Shown in pieces: positions 28,811 to 39,374 of a DNA stretch of 64,000 nucleotides (position 1 is its first letter; each line of letters begins with the position of its first letter). The position numbers were made by a program, and so were the translations under genes. The DNA is taken from contig JAJYJS010000007.1 of NCBI GenBank assembly GCA_021789215.1, forward strand, positions 1 through 64,000. The letters run 5' to 3'. The stretch comes from Nitrospirota bacterium (GTDB lineage Bacteria > Nitrospirota > Thermodesulfovibrionia > Thermodesulfovibrionales > JdFR-88). The notes beneath the pieces are model-generated. The model did no database searches. It was given only the letters and a program-made list of their open reading frames with translations, and had not been told where the DNA came from.

Positions 28811-30005
28811 ACCCGAAGGAGTTGGAAAGGGCGCATTTAACCGTCATTTCCCTTGCCTTATGCGGCACATAGTCCAGGTCGCATTCGGGGTCCGGGTCGT
28901 CAAGGTTGATAGTGGGCGGCACTATGGAGTGCATGATGCTGAGCACCGATACCGCAGCCTCAACCCCGCCCGCCGCGCCAAGCAGGTGCCCCGTCATGGA
29001 TTTGGTTGAACTGACGGCGACCTTGTGCGCGTGGTCTCCGAACACCTTCTTTATCGCCGCGGTCTCAAGCTCGTCGCCCTGCTTTGTGGACGTGCCGTGG
29101 GCGTTTATGTAATCGACCTCGTGCGGAGATACCCCCGCGTCCCTGAGCGCACTGGCCATGCACCTTGCCGCGCCCTCGCCCCCTGGCGCGGGCGACGTTA
29201 TATGATAGGCGTCCGAACTCATCCCGAAGCCTATAAGCTCCGCATATATGCGAGCACCCCTGCGCTGGGCAAAACCAAGCTCCTCAAGGACAAGCACACC
29301 CGAGCCCTCGCCCATGATGAAGCCGTCCCTTCCTGAGTCAAAAGGCCTCGACGCCCTGTGAGGTTCGCCGTTTCTGGTCGAAAGCGCCTTCATGGCGTTG
29401 AAGCCGCCTACGCCCAGGGGGGTTATGCAGGCCTCCGTGCCCCCGGCTATCATCGCGTCGGCATCCCCGTACTGGATTATCCTGTACGCCTCGCCGATGG
29501 AGTGGCTCCCGGTGGCGCAGGCCGTAACCGCGGCGGAGTTGGGGCCCTTCGCCCCATGCCTGATCGAGATGTGCCCCGATGCCAGGTTGATTATGAGCAT
29601 GGGGATGAAGAACGGACTTATGCGCCTTGGGCCTTTCTCCATGTAGGCCTTGTGGTAATGCTCGATGGTATGCAGCCCGCCCATTCCGGCGCCCACCACA
29701 ACCCCGACCCGCTCCGCGTTTGAGCCGTCTATCTTCAGGCCCGAATCCGCAAGCGCCATCCCGCCCGCCGCAAGGGCGAACTGGATGAAGCGGTCCATTT
29801 TTTTTACTTCCTTGGGCTCGATGAAGTCTTCCGGGACAAAGCCCTCAACCTCGCCCGCAATGCGCGTCGGAAACAGCGCGGCATCGAACTGGGTTATGCC
29901 CCTGATGCCGGAGCGGCCTTCGAGAAGGCCCTTCCACGTGGGCTCAAGCCCGATGCCAAGCGGAGTGATGAGGCCAAGCCCCGTTACTACTACCCTTCTC
30001 TTCAT
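28764..30005 (-). CDS. fabF: Beta-ketoacyl-ACP synthase II
   Basis: [19 protein letters not shown]...[19 protein letters not shown]...[12 protein letters not shown]. Confidence 0.97.
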   Translation of the reverse strand: MKRRVVVTGLGLITPLGIGLEPTWKGLLEGRSGIRGITQFDAALFPTRIAGEVEGFVPEDFIEPKEVKKMDRFIQFALAAGGMALADSGLKIDGSNAERVGVVVGAGMGGLHTIEHYHKAYMEKGPRRISPFFIPMLIINLASGHISIRHGAKGPNSAAVTACATGSHSIGEAYRIIQYGDADAMIAGGTEACITPLGVGGFNAMKALSTRNGEPHRASRPFDSGRDGFIMGEGSGVLVLEELGFAQRRGARIYAELIGFGMSSDAYHITSPAPGGEGAARCMASALRDAGVSPHEVDYINAHGTSTKQGDELETAAIKKVFGDHAHKVAVSSTKSMTGHLLGAAGGVEAAVSVLSIMHSIVPPTINLDDPDPECDLDYVPHKAREMTVKCALSNSFGFGGTNACLLFRKFEP

Positions 30006-30235
30006 TCACCCTTTTTCTGCTTTATGTAATTTACCGCGTCCTGGACCTTTGCGATCTTCTCCGCGTCCTCGTCCGGTATCTCTATCTCGAACGCCTCCTC
30101 GAAAGCCATTACAAGCTCTACAGTGTCGAGTGAATCAGCGCCCAGGTCCTCTATGAAGGATGCCTCCGGTTTCACCTCCGCCAGGTCCACCCCAAGCTGC
30201 TTGGATATGATCTCTTTTACCTTCTGTTCTATCAT
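30002..30235 (-). CDS. acpP: Acyl carrier protein
   Basis: [33 protein letters not shown]. Confidence 0.98.
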   Translation of the reverse strand: MIEQKVKEIISKQLGVDLAEVKPEASFIEDLGADSLDTVELVMAFEEAFEIEIPDEDAEKIAKVQDAVNYIKQKKGE

Positions 30236-30284
30236 TCGCCCTCTCCTCCTTCATTTTTATATTCGTAATCCATTTGCTCAATAC

Positions 30285-31028
30285 TCACATGTACATCCCG
30301 CCGTTTACGTGTATGACCTGTCCGGTAATGTAACCCGCTCCGGGCGAGCAGAAAAACGCCACAGCGTTGGCGACGTCCCCGGGTGTCCCGAACTTGCCCG
30401 CGGGAATCGCCGACATCATCTGGTTTTTTACATCCTCCGTCAGCTTGTCCGTCATTGCCGTCGTTATAAAGCCCGGCGCGACCGCGTTGACCGTGATCCC
30501 TCTTGCGGCGTATTCCTTCGCTATCGTCTTCGTAAGCCCCACGATGCCGGCCTTCGAAGCGCTGTAGTTCACCTGCCCCGGGTTGCCCATGAAGGCCACC
30601 ACGGACGCTATGCTGACAACCCTGCCCGAACGCTGGCGCGACATTATCTTCACGGCCTCCTTCGAGCACAGGAACACGCTCTTCAGGTTCACGTTTATGA
30701 CCATGTCCCAGTCCTCGGGCTTCATCCTTATGAGCAGGCCGTCCCTCGTTATCCCCGCATTGTTTATGAGGATGTCCAGCCTGCCGAAATCGTTCTTTAT
30801 CGCCTCGAAGGTTTTTTCGACGTCTTCCGGGTTGGCCACGTTCAGCGCGTATGCCTGCGTCTTGACCCCAAGGGCGTTTTTTATCGCCCCGGCAGCGGCG
30901 CCGGCCTCCTCCGCGTTAAGGTCGCCTATGGCTATCTGGGCGCCTCTTTTAGCGAGGTCCTCGGCAATCGCCCTGCCTATGCCCCTTGCCCCTCCCGTTA
31001 TGAACGCCACCTGCCCGCTTAGTTCCAT
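30285..31028 (-). CDS. fabG: 3-oxoacyl-ACP reductase
   Basis: SDR signature TGGARGIGRAIA, NNAGITRDGLLIRM, YSASKAGIVGLTKTIAKE. Confidence 0.96.
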   Translation of the reverse strand: MELSGQVAFITGGARGIGRAIAEDLAKRGAQIAIGDLNAEEAGAAAGAIKNALGVKTQAYALNVANPEDVEKTFEAIKNDFGRLDILINNAGITRDGLLIRMKPEDWDMVINVNLKSVFLCSKEAVKIMSRQRSGRVVSIASVVAFMGNPGQVNYSASKAGIVGLTKTIAKEYAARGITVNAVAPGFITTAMTDKLTEDVKNQMMSAIPAGKFGTPGDVANAVAFFCSPGAGYITGQVIHVNGGMYM

Positions 31029-31123
31029 TGGCAAAATACCTCCCCGGAAAAAAATCAGGGTAAATTTTAACAGGAAAAAGCATTATTTTTCCAGAGGCAA
31101 ATGCCTGCACGGGGGAAAAGCCG

Positions 31124-33004
31124 TTACCTGGCAAGCAGTTTTCTCACATCCCCAACACGCAGCGTTATCTTGTGACTGTCCAGGTATTCAAGAAAAGGGA
31201 GGGCGTATTTCCTGGATGTGCCAAGCACGTCCCTGAACTCAGACACCGCCATCTCCGGTTTTTTGGAGAAGAATTCCCGGAGCAGGGCCAGCATCTTTTC
31301 GTGGCAGGAAGATGTAATGTAGAAGGAATCGTTTATCCTTACGACGCTGCCCTCCTTGCTCATCAGCTTTAGTATGTCCGCAAGCCGCTTTTCGTCCAGC
31401 GGGATTTTTTTCGAAAGCTCCGCCCTGTCCGGGGGCTGGAAACAGGCCGCTCCAAGCTCCCTGAGCACCTTCTGCTTTATCTGCTCGTCCTGCCCCGAAA
31501 GGGCCGCCCTGAAAGACTTTAGCCTGACCACGTCCTGCTCGGCCGCAAGCTCCGGAATCACCGGCAGGAGCCCGGAAAAAATCCTCTGGTCCACATTCAG
31601 CCGGGCCCTCAGCTCCTCCTTGGGCATGCCCGGCCTCAACGGGTTCTGCTTGTGGAACCCCTGCAATGCGGAGACCATCTTTTCCCTGAACGCGCTGAAC
31701 GCAGAGGAGTGGATTACGGTGTCCCCCACGAACACGGCGGAGCCTTCGTTTTTCAGGGCTTCGAGCGCCTTTTCTATCTCCTTCACCTGGGCCTTTATCC
31801 AGCCCTCAAGGGCCAGCCTGTCCATTCCCCGCAGCCCCGATTTGGTTATCTTCTGCGCGAGCTTTTCCCTGAGGCTGCCTTTTTCGTATATCCCCAGGTC
31901 GTCCAGACTGTCCTTCCTGCGCCTCCTCGCGGGCTGGGGGTCGAGCACGCTGCCGCCGCCTATGGTCTCAAGAGGAGAGAGCCTGCGGACTACAAACCTG
32001 TCCGTGCCCTGCGCCACAACGGGCTCCGCAAGCCTTGCCTGGGCGTATGAGGACTCTCCTTCCCTCAATTCCTGCCTGCCGTAAAGCACTATCCTGGCGA
32101 CTGTTTCGGATGTGCCAAGGTGGAAGTGCACGCGGTCTCCGGTCTTGAGAGGAGGCACCCCCGCCAAAAGCTCTATCTTCACATCAAGCTCCCGTGCGGG
32201 CCTGAACCTCCCGGGACTGACCACCACATCTCCGCGCCTCAGCTCCTGCTTCTCTATGCCCTGGAGGTTCAGCGCGGCCCTCTGCCCGGCGCAGGCCTCC
32301 TTCATGGGCCTGCCATGGCTCTGTATCCCCCTTATGCGGGTTTCGATGCCCTTGGGCAGTATTTCTACGGTGTCTTCCACCCTTGCGGTGCCGGAAAGGG
32401 CGGTGCCGGTTATGACCGTGCCAAAACCCTTCAGGGTGAAGACCCTGTCCACGGGCAGCCTGAAGAGGCCTCCGGCAGGCTTTGGTTCCACGGCAAGTGA
32501 AAGCTGCCTTATTTTCTCCTTGAGCGCCTCTATATTTTCTCCCGTCTTCGCGGACACGGGGATTATTTCGGCGCCTTCCAGGAACGAGCCCTTTATGAAA
32601 TCCCGGGCCTCCTCGCAGACAAGCTCCAGCCAGTCCCTGTCGGCCATGTCCGTTTTCGTGACCGCCACCAAGCCCTTTTCTATCTTCAGGAGCTGGCATA
32701 TCTGGAGGTGCTCCCTGCTCTGGGGCATGATGCCCTCATCGGCCGCAATCACCATCAGCACAAGGTCTATCCCGCCCGCCCCGGCAAGCATGTTCCTTAT
32801 GAGCTTCTCGTGCCCGGGCACGTCGATTATGCCCACGGTGAGGCCGTCGGCTGGATAGTCCAAGTTGGCAAAACCCAAGTCTATCGTAATGCCGCGCTCC
32901 TTTTCCTCCTTGAGCCTGTCGGGGTCCGTGCCGGTAAGCGCCTTTACAAGCGTGCTCTTGCCGTGGTCTATGTGGCCTGCCGTTCCAAGGACAACGTAGC
33001 GCAT
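31124..33004 (-). CDS. selB: Selenocysteine-specific elongation factor SelB
   Basis: [46 protein letters not shown]...[43 protein letters not shown]-terminal winged-helix repeats. Confidence 0.95.
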   Translation of the reverse strand: MRYVVLGTAGHIDHGKSTLVKALTGTDPDRLKEEKERGITIDLGFANLDYPADGLTVGIIDVPGHEKLIRNMLAGAGGIDLVLMVIAADEGIMPQSREHLQICQLLKIEKGLVAVTKTDMADRDWLELVCEEARDFIKGSFLEGAEIIPVSAKTGENIEALKEKIRQLSLAVEPKPAGGLFRLPVDRVFTLKGFGTVITGTALSGTARVEDTVEILPKGIETRIRGIQSHGRPMKEACAGQRAALNLQGIEKQELRRGDVVVSPGRFRPARELDVKIELLAGVPPLKTGDRVHFHLGTSETVARIVLYGRQELREGESSYAQARLAEPVVAQGTDRFVVRRLSPLETIGGGSVLDPQPARRRRKDSLDDLGIYEKGSLREKLAQKITKSGLRGMDRLALEGWIKAQVKEIEKALEALKNEGSAVFVGDTVIHSSAFSAFREKMVSALQGFHKQNPLRPGMPKEELRARLNVDQRIFSGLLPVIPELAAEQDVVRLKSFRAALSGQDEQIKQKVLRELGAACFQPPDRAELSKKIPLDEKRLADILKLMSKEGSVVRINDSFYITSSCHEKMLALLREFFSKKPEMAVSEFRDVLGTSRKYALPFLEYLDSHKITLRVGDVRKLLAR

Positions 33005-33135
33005 GAAACTTATTATACCCCATAACACACGCATGAATAATCGCCAAATAAAACGGTTTCGTTTGACAACCCTCCCGGCATCTGATAATTAAAAATCAGG
33101 CACACCGCATTAAAATCGAAAGGGGGTTTTACGCT

Positions 33136-34188
33136 GTGAGGATAGCCATGCTTTCCCCTCTCTATGAAAGCGTCCCGCCAAAGTTGTACGGCGGGACCGA
33201 GAGGGTTGTTTCATATATAACCGAGGAACTTGTAAAGGCCGGGCACGAGGTGACGCTTTTTGCGTCAGGGGATTCCGAGACCTCGGCCCGCCTCGTCCCC
33301 GTGTGCGAAAGGGCGCTGAGGCTTGACCCTGAATGCCGGGACCCGCTTGCGTCCCACTTCCTGATGCTGGAAGATGTGCTGAGGCGGCAGACGGACTTCG
33401 ACATCATACATTCAAACGTGGACTATGTAGGGCTGTCCTTTGCGAAGAGGTCTGCGGTGCCGGTTGTGGCCACCCTGCACGGCAGGCTCGACATAAGGGA
33501 AGTCATTACGCTCATGAAACGCTACCAGGAATTCCCGCTCATCTCCATATCCAACGCCCAGCGGAGGCCGATGCTGTTTGTGAACTGGCTTGCGACCATA
33601 TATCACGGCCTGCCCCCGGACCTTTACAGCTTTAATCCAAACCCTGGTGACTACCTGGTTTACATAGGCAGGATATCTCCTGAAAAGCGCGTGGACAGCG
33701 CAATAGACATCGCGGTGAAGTCCGGCATGCCGCTTAAAATCGCGGCAAAGGTGGACAAAGTAGACATTGAATATTTCGAGCAGGTCATCAGGCCCATGCT
33801 AAAGCACCAGCTTGTCGAATTCCTTGGAGAAGTGGGCGACAGGGACAAGAACGCCTTGCTCGGACAGGCGCTGGCAAGCCTTCACCCCGTGGACTGGCCG
33901 GAACCCTTCGGGCTTTCCATGATAGAGTCGATGGCCTGCGGCACCCCCGTGCTGGCAAGGAGAAGGGGGTCCGTGCCCGAGGTCATAGACCACGGCATTA
34001 CAGGCTTCATTTTCGAAAAGAACGAGGAGGCCGTGGTCTATCTGAAAAACAACATGTTCTCTTTTTCCAGGAGGATGTGCAGGGAGCAGTTTGCAAGACG
34101 GTTCAATTCCGCAAGGATGGCCGGGGATTACCTGAAGGCCTATGAAAAGGTGCTCGAAAAAAAGGGCGGGATAAAGCGAAGTGCCTGA
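33136..34188 (+). CDS. GT4-family glycosyltransferase
   Basis: LYGGTERVVSYITEELVKAGHEVTLFASGDS...GRISPEKRVDSAIDIA...EPFGLSMIESMACGTPVLA. Confidence 0.93.
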   Translation: MRIAMLSPLYESVPPKLYGGTERVVSYITEELVKAGHEVTLFASGDSETSARLVPVCERALRLDPECRDPLASHFLMLEDVLRRQTDFDIIHSNVDYVGLSFAKRSAVPVVATLHGRLDIREVITLMKRYQEFPLISISNAQRRPMLFVNWLATIYHGLPPDLYSFNPNPGDYLVYIGRISPEKRVDSAIDIAVKSGMPLKIAAKVDKVDIEYFEQVIRPMLKHQLVEFLGEVGDRDKNALLGQALASLHPVDWPEPFGLSMIESMACGTPVLARRRGSVPEVIDHGITGFIFEKNEEAVVYLKNNMFSFSRRMCREQFARRFNSARMAGDYLKAYEKVLEKKGGIKRSA

Positions 34189-36346
34189 GCCGGGCAAGTC
34201 CATAAGCAAGTATTACATCGTTGCGTCCTCAACCTTCATAGACCCGCACAGGCTGATCGTAAAATACGGCGACACCTTCGGCGTATTCGACAGGTACGGC
34301 GACATAATCCCGATTGGCAAGGGCGAGCAGGGCCTCTACCACGAAGGCACCAGGTTCCTTTCGAGATACGAAATCCAGGTGAACGGCAGGCGCCCCCTGT
34401 TCCTCAGCTCCAATGTGGACGAGGACAATATATTCCTTACCGTAGACCTGACAAACCCGCAGATAGAGCTGCGCGGCTACAGCCTGACGCAGGACTCCGT
34501 GCACATCATGCGCTCGCGGCTGCTGTTCGATGCCCAGTGCCTGGAATATATACGGCTCAGGAATTTCAGCACCGAACCCGCAAGGTTCAGTCTGGAACTG
34601 CTCTTCGACGCGGATTTGGCTGACATATTCGAGGTGCGCGGCTTCAAACGGAAAAAGAGGGGGAAGATGCTCGAATCAGCGGCAGGCGATGGCGGACTTA
34701 CCTTCTCTTACCAGGGCCTCGACGGGATAACGCGCACGACCTCGATAAGATTTTCCCGCCGTCCGGACAGGACGAAGGGGAAGAAGGGCGTCTCGTTCGA
34801 CGTGGACCTGAAACCGGGCGGCACGGAAAACATCGACGTCTCCATAGCCTACCTGAGCAGCGACCTGGGCCGTAGGGAACTGGACTTCAGAGAGGCCTCC
34901 AGAAGGGCGAAAAAACGTGAAAGCTCCCTGCGGAGCGAATGCGCCTCGCTCACCACATCGAACCAGCAGTTCAACGGATGCCTGAAGAGGGCCGTCGCGG
35001 ACATAAAGATGATGCTCACGGAGACCGCCTACGGGCCTTATCCCTATGGCGGGATCCCCTGGTTCAGCACGCCTTTCGGCAGGGACGGGATAATCACGGC
35101 CATGGAATGCCTCTGGATAAACCCCGGCATAGCCAGGGGGGTGCTTAAATATCTTGCATCGAGACAGGCAAGGGATTTCGACAAGGCCAAGGCGGCCGAG
35201 CCCGGAAAGATACTTCACGAAGCCAGGAAGGGCGAGCTTGTGAATCTGGGGGAGATACCCTTCGGCCTCTACTACGGGAGCGTGGATTCCACCCCTCTTT
35301 TCCTCATGCTTGCCCATGCGTACTGGAAACGGACAGGCGATGCCGAACTGATAAAAAAACTCTGGGAACACATAGAGCTTTCCATACTCTGGATGGAAAA
35401 TTACGGCGACATGGACGGCGACGGGTTCCTTGAATACATGCCGGACAGGGCGGGGCTTATAAATCAGGGGTGGAAGGACTCCCAGGATTCCGTCTTCCAC
35501 AAGGACGGCTCCTTCCCTGAAGGCCCCATTGCGCTATGCGAGGTGCAGGGCTATGCGTATGCGGCAAAGAAAGGCGGCGCGGCCCTGGCCGCGCTGCTTG
35601 GCAAGAAAAACCTCGCTGAAAAACTGCTCAGTGAGGCCGGGGATCTCAAGGAGAACTTCAACCGCCAGTTCTGGGACGATGCCCTGGGGGCTTATGTCCT
35701 TGCCCTGGACGGCAGGAAAAAACCCTGCCGGGTGGTTGCCTCGAATGCGGGGCATGCCCTGTTCACATCCATCGCGCCGCCATCGAGGGCAAAGGCCCTC
35801 GCGGACACGCTCTTGTCCCGGCAGGTGTTTTCGGGCTGGGGCATCCGCACCGTTTCAGCCGGAGAGAAGCTCTATAACCCAATTTCCTACCATAACGGCA
35901 CGGTCTGGCCGCATGACAACGCCCTCATAGCCGCGGGGTTCGCCCGCTACGGGCTGAAGGAGCAGTTCAATAAAGTATTTTCGGGCCTGTTCGAGGCCTC
36001 GCTCTTCATGGAATTTGGCAGGCTGCCCGAGCTTTTCTGCGGACTGCATAAAAGGCCGGGGCAGGCCCCCACCCTCTATCCCGTTGCCTGCACGCCGCAG
36101 ACATGGGCATCGGGCTCCCTCCTGCTGATGCTCCATGCCGCAACGGGGATCGAGTTCGACCCCGAAACCAGCACCATAGTGCTGAGGGACCCGGTGCTGC
36201 CCGGTTTCCTCGACTATGTGAGCATAAACAACCTGCCGCTTGCCGGAAAAAAGTCGATAGATTTGAGGTTGAGCAGAAAAAACGGCAGCGTCATCGTAGA
36301 TGTGCCCAGAAAGCCCGATGATGTGCATGTGGTGGTTTACAAGTAG
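34181..36346 (+). CDS. Amylo-alpha-1,6-glucosidase / glycogen debranching enzyme-like
   Basis: GIPWFSTPFGRDGIITAMECLWINPGIARGVLKYLASRQA...GLINQGWKDSQDS...NGTVWPHDNALIAAG. Confidence 0.92.
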   Translation: MPEPGKSISKYYIVASSTFIDPHRLIVKYGDTFGVFDRYGDIIPIGKGEQGLYHEGTRFLSRYEIQVNGRRPLFLSSNVDEDNIFLTVDLTNPQIELRGYSLTQDSVHIMRSRLLFDAQCLEYIRLRNFSTEPARFSLELLFDADLADIFEVRGFKRKKRGKMLESAAGDGGLTFSYQGLDGITRTTSIRFSRRPDRTKGKKGVSFDVDLKPGGTENIDVSIAYLSSDLGRRELDFREASRRAKKRESSLRSECASLTTSNQQFNGCLKRAVADIKMMLTETAYGPYPYGGIPWFSTPFGRDGIITAMECLWINPGIARGVLKYLASRQARDFDKAKAAEPGKILHEARKGELVNLGEIPFGLYYGSVDSTPLFLMLAHAYWKRTGDAELIKKLWEHIELSILWMENYGDMDGDGFLEYMPDRAGLINQGWKDSQDSVFHKDGSFPEGPIALCEVQGYAYAAKKGGAALAALLGKKNLAEKLLSEAGDLKENFNRQFWDDALGAYVLALDGRKKPCRVVASNAGHALFTSIAPPSRAKALADTLLSRQVFSGWGIRTVSAGEKLYNPISYHNGTVWPHDNALIAAGFARYGLKEQFNKVFSGLFEASLFMEFGRLPELFCGLHKRPGQAPTLYPVACTPQTWASGSLLLMLHAATGIEFDPETSTIVLRDPVLPGFLDYVSINNLPLAGKKSIDLRLSRKNGSVIVDVPRKPDDVHVVVYK

Positions 36347-36364
36347 CCCCCTTTCCCATGCAGA

Positions 36365-36443
36365 GTCATTCCGGGCTTGATCCGGAATCCGGCTTTGTTT
36401 AATTCCCGTAAAGTCACTGGATGCCGGCTTCCGCCGGCATGAC
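36365..36443. repeat. GTCATTCCGG...GGCATGAC dispersed element
   Basis: gtcattccgggcttgatccggaatcc...cgtaaagtcactggatgccggcttccgccggcatgac; related copy at 37787-37876. Confidence 0.6.
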
Positions 36444-36486
36444 AGACAAAGCCGAAAGGGGCCAAAAGGGGATGGAAGAGGGTCAG

Positions 36487-36789
36487 CTATTGTCCCAGAA
36501 TGTCCTTCCTTTTCTCCTCGAATTCCTTCTTGTCTATCTCACCGCGTGCATAACGCTTCTTCAGTATCTCCAGGGCGGACTCCCCGCCCCTTCTCCTCTG
36601 GCCGTAAGATGCTGTCCACTTCACAAGGAGGACTACGCCGGCGATAACCACAATCCAGAATACCAGCATGAAGATGAGGCCTGCCCATCCCATGCCCCAG
36701 CCCATCGTGTCGGGGCTCGCCCCCCAGTCACGCCAGCGGAACTGGTCCAGCACGGGATAAAGACTGGAAAGAAATACATCCATCATCAT
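36487..36789 (-). CDS. SHOCT-domain small membrane protein
   Basis: TM segment then ALEILKKRYARGEIDKKEFEEKRKDIL. Confidence 0.85.
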   Translation of the reverse strand: MMMDVFLSSLYPVLDQFRWRDWGASPDTMGWGMGWAGLIFMLVFWIVVIAGVVLLVKWTASYGQRRRGGESALEILKKRYARGEIDKKEFEEKRKDILGQ

Positions 36790-36853
36790 AAGTTCACATT
36801 ATCAAATGCCGGAATATTGTCAACGTTTCGGGCCGGTTTTTGCGGGAGAACGG

Positions 36854-36880
36854 AAAAGGGAGGCCGTCAGGCCCCCCTTT
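36854..36880 (-). terminator. Hairpin terminator after carbonic anhydrase gene
   Basis: aaagggaggcc-gtca-ggcccccctttg, mostly paired stem 13 nt past the stop. Confidence 0.55.
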
Positions 36881-36892
36881 GATTTGAATTTT

Positions 36893-37561
36893 TTACTTTG
36901 AGGCTATCTCTTCGACCTTGCCCGAATCCAGGTAGTATTCGGCAAGCACCACCTTCAGTTTTCCCTCTTTCACAAGCTCCCTTATTGCAGGGCTGTTTTT
37001 CATAATGTCCGCGTAAACGGCCCTTACGTTCTGCTGGACAGCCAGATTTATCATCTCGCCCCTGTCCTTGTGATTTGCCGATTTGACCTTGCGGACGGAC
37101 GGCCCTATCTTTTTGAGTATCGCGCCTATGTTGCCCTCCGGCTTTCCTTTTGCATCGAAGGCCGCCGTGACGGCCCCGCAGGACTGGTGCCCCAGTATTA
37201 CGAGCACGGGCGTGTGCAGGTGCTCCACGCCATATTCCAGGCTGCCGAGAGCGATTTTGTCGACGACGTTGCCCGCCGTCCTCACAACAAAGACGTCACC
37301 AAGGCCCTGGTCAAAAAGGAGTGTCGGCGAGACCCTGGAGTCCGAACAGGTAAGCACCGTTGCGGACGGGTGCTGGTCCGCGACAAGCCCTTTCCTTTTT
37401 GCATCGCTTAAATCCCTGCTTGCAAGCTGGCCCGACACATACCTTCCGTTGCCTGCCATGAGTTTTTGAAGCGCGTCATCCGTGCCAATCTCCCCATGGA
37501 CAAAGACAGAAAAAGCCAGGACAAAAATGGCCGCGGCAAAAAATACCCTGAGTTTCTTCAC
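36893..37561 (-). CDS. Beta-class carbonic anhydrase with signal peptide
   Basis: ATVLTCSDSRVSPTLLFDQGLGDVFVVRTAGN...VILGHQSCGAV; N-terminal hydrophobic signal. Confidence 0.93.
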   Translation of the reverse strand: MKKLRVFFAAAIFVLAFSVFVHGEIGTDDALQKLMAGNGRYVSGQLASRDLSDAKRKGLVADQHPSATVLTCSDSRVSPTLLFDQGLGDVFVVRTAGNVVDKIALGSLEYGVEHLHTPVLVILGHQSCGAVTAAFDAKGKPEGNIGAILKKIGPSVRKVKSANHKDRGEMINLAVQQNVRAVYADIMKNSPAIRELVKEGKLKVVLAEYYLDSGKVEEIASK

Positions 37562-37786
37562 GAGACCCCTCCCTGAAGTTTTTTTAAATTTAATCCTGAT
37601 ATTTTAATTTTACCGGCTGCGGGATGCAAGAAAATTTCGCCACCGGCGCTCATCCCCCCAGGTGAATCCCAGCCATTTTTGTGATATAAGTAGGCTAGTG
37701 TAGTGAGTCCAACGCTTCTTTACATTTGGTTTGAAGTTTTTTGAGTCATTGTTCCGGCAATGCGCCCGTTACATTGCGGTTTTTTG

Positions 37787-37876
37787 TCATACCGGCATGT
37801 TTTTAGCCGGTATCCAGCGACTTTACCGTAAAGGTCTTAACGTCACCGGATTCCGGATTACTACCTCCGGAATGAC
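37787..37876. repeat. GTCATACCGG...CCGGAATGAC dispersed element
   Basis: Inverted GTCAT/ATGAC termini, internal CCGTAAA...GTCACCGGATTCCGG shared with 36365-36443. Confidence 0.55.
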
Positions 37877-37942
37877 AGCCAAGGTTTTTTTATGCAAAGG
37901 AATTTAAGACTTATTACTCTAGCAGCGGAAAGGAGCAAGCCT

Positions 37943-38395
37943 GTGCTCAAGGAATTCAGGGAATTCATACTGCGCGGCAACGTTGTCGACATGGCCGTGG
38001 GCATTGTCATAGGCGCCGCCTTCGGGGCGGTCGTGAAATCCTTTGTCGACGATGTGCTTATGCCTCCGGTAGGGCTCCTGCTCGGGCAGGTGGACTTCAG
38101 CAACCTTTTCGTGGTGCTCAAAGAGGGCGCGGCAGCGGGTCCGTATGCCTCTCTGGCCGAAGCGAAAAGGGCCGGGGCGGTTACGCTCAGCTACGGGCTG
38201 TTTGTAAACAGCATCATAAGCCTTCTGATAATAGGTTTTTCGGTCTTCGTTTTCGCGCGGTCCGTAATCAGGTTGAAAAGGAAACAGGAAGAGGCGCCTG
38301 CGCCCCCGGCCACAAAGCGATGCCTGCACTGCTTCATGGACATCCCGGTAAATGCCGCCCGCTGCCCTTACTGCACATCGGAGCTGAAGGTCTGA
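37943..38395 (+). CDS. mscL: Large-conductance mechanosensitive channel with C-terminal zinc ribbon
   Basis: LKEFREFILRGNVVDMAVGIVIGAAFGAVVKSFVDDVLMPPVGLLLG; CLHC...CPYC tail; GTG start with AAAGGAGC SD. Confidence 0.93.
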   Translation: MLKEFREFILRGNVVDMAVGIVIGAAFGAVVKSFVDDVLMPPVGLLLGQVDFSNLFVVLKEGAAAGPYASLAEAKRAGAVTLSYGLFVNSIISLLIIGFSVFVFARSVIRLKRKQEEAPAPPATKRCLHCFMDIPVNAARCPYCTSELKV

Positions 38396-38517
38396 TGTCC
38401 GGGTTTTTACATAAGGGATGAAGCTGATTTTCCCTGAGTGCCGGAATGCGTATTGTTTTATCCGTGCCAGTCCGAAGGTCAACCTTTCATCCGGAATTAT
38501 GCATTGCATTTGAAAGG

Positions 38518-38550
38518 AACACCGGATGAAGGCATTCTCCATCCGGTGTT
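38518..38550. terminator. Convergent/bidirectional hairpin between mscL and the OmpH-like gene
   Basis: AACACCGGATG-aaggcattctc-CATCCGGTGTT perfect 11 bp stem. Confidence 0.55.
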
Positions 38551-38589
38551 ATTCCATTTACAAAGGGACCTCTGGGGTGATTTTCCCGT

Positions 38590-39120
38590 TTATTTTTTTT
38601 GCATCGCGTTATAAAGCGAAATAATTTCGGGGGTTATATCCACTTCTTTTGTGGAATAGACTATCCCGGCGGAGCGTTTTTCGAATACCACGGAGTAATT
38701 TCCCTTTTTGGCTATCTGGGTTATTATGCCGCCTATCTCTTTCAGGGCCTTCTGCGTAAGGTTCTCGTTCATCTGTTTGATCTCTATCGACATGTCCTGC
38801 TCGGCATGCTTCAGGTCGGAGGTCTCTATTACAATCCTGTCACGCAGACTGGCAGTATCTTCGGGTGACATTGTTTTGGAGTCCTTCAGCTTGTCTTTCA
38901 ACTGCTTCAATTCCGCCGCCTTGTCCTGGAGGGCCTTCCTTTTTGCACTGATTTCCTTCTGAAGGGTTTCGGCATAGCCCTGCGTGGCCTTGGAAGTCCT
39001 CATGATTTCCTGAATATCGAAGACGCCTATTTTAAGCGGAGCGGCGTAGGCGCTTACCACGGAACCAAACATCAAAACGCAAAAAAACATGCCGCATAAA
39101 GCAAAAAACCTCTTTTTCAT
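38590..39120 (-). CDS. OmpH/Skp-family periplasmic chaperone
   Basis: Signal peptide; KIGVFDIQEIMRTSKATQGYAETLQKEISAKRKALQDKAAELKQLKDKLKD. Confidence 0.87.
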   Translation of the reverse strand: MKKRFFALCGMFFCVLMFGSVVSAYAAPLKIGVFDIQEIMRTSKATQGYAETLQKEISAKRKALQDKAAELKQLKDKLKDSKTMSPEDTASLRDRIVIETSDLKHAEQDMSIEIKQMNENLTQKALKEIGGIITQIAKKGNYSVVFEKRSAGIVYSTKEVDITPEIISLYNAMQKK

Positions 39121-39374
39121 TCCTCTTTAGTCCTCTCTCCTGGTAAATTTTCCCATTCTAACGCCCTTCCGGGAAACCTAAATGATATTCCGGGCCGGCC
39201 TGAAATTGAGCCTGAACCTGTCCTGGTCACCCGTGACCTTGCTGAAAGCGTATCCGCCGGAATTGTGATTGAGGTCTCTATCCAAAGTACATGTTAATTT
39301 AAAAAAAGAACTTTTAAATGTCAAGGAAAAAGGCGTGGCTATTTTTTGCCCGCGGGCAATACGCTCGCTATCCA

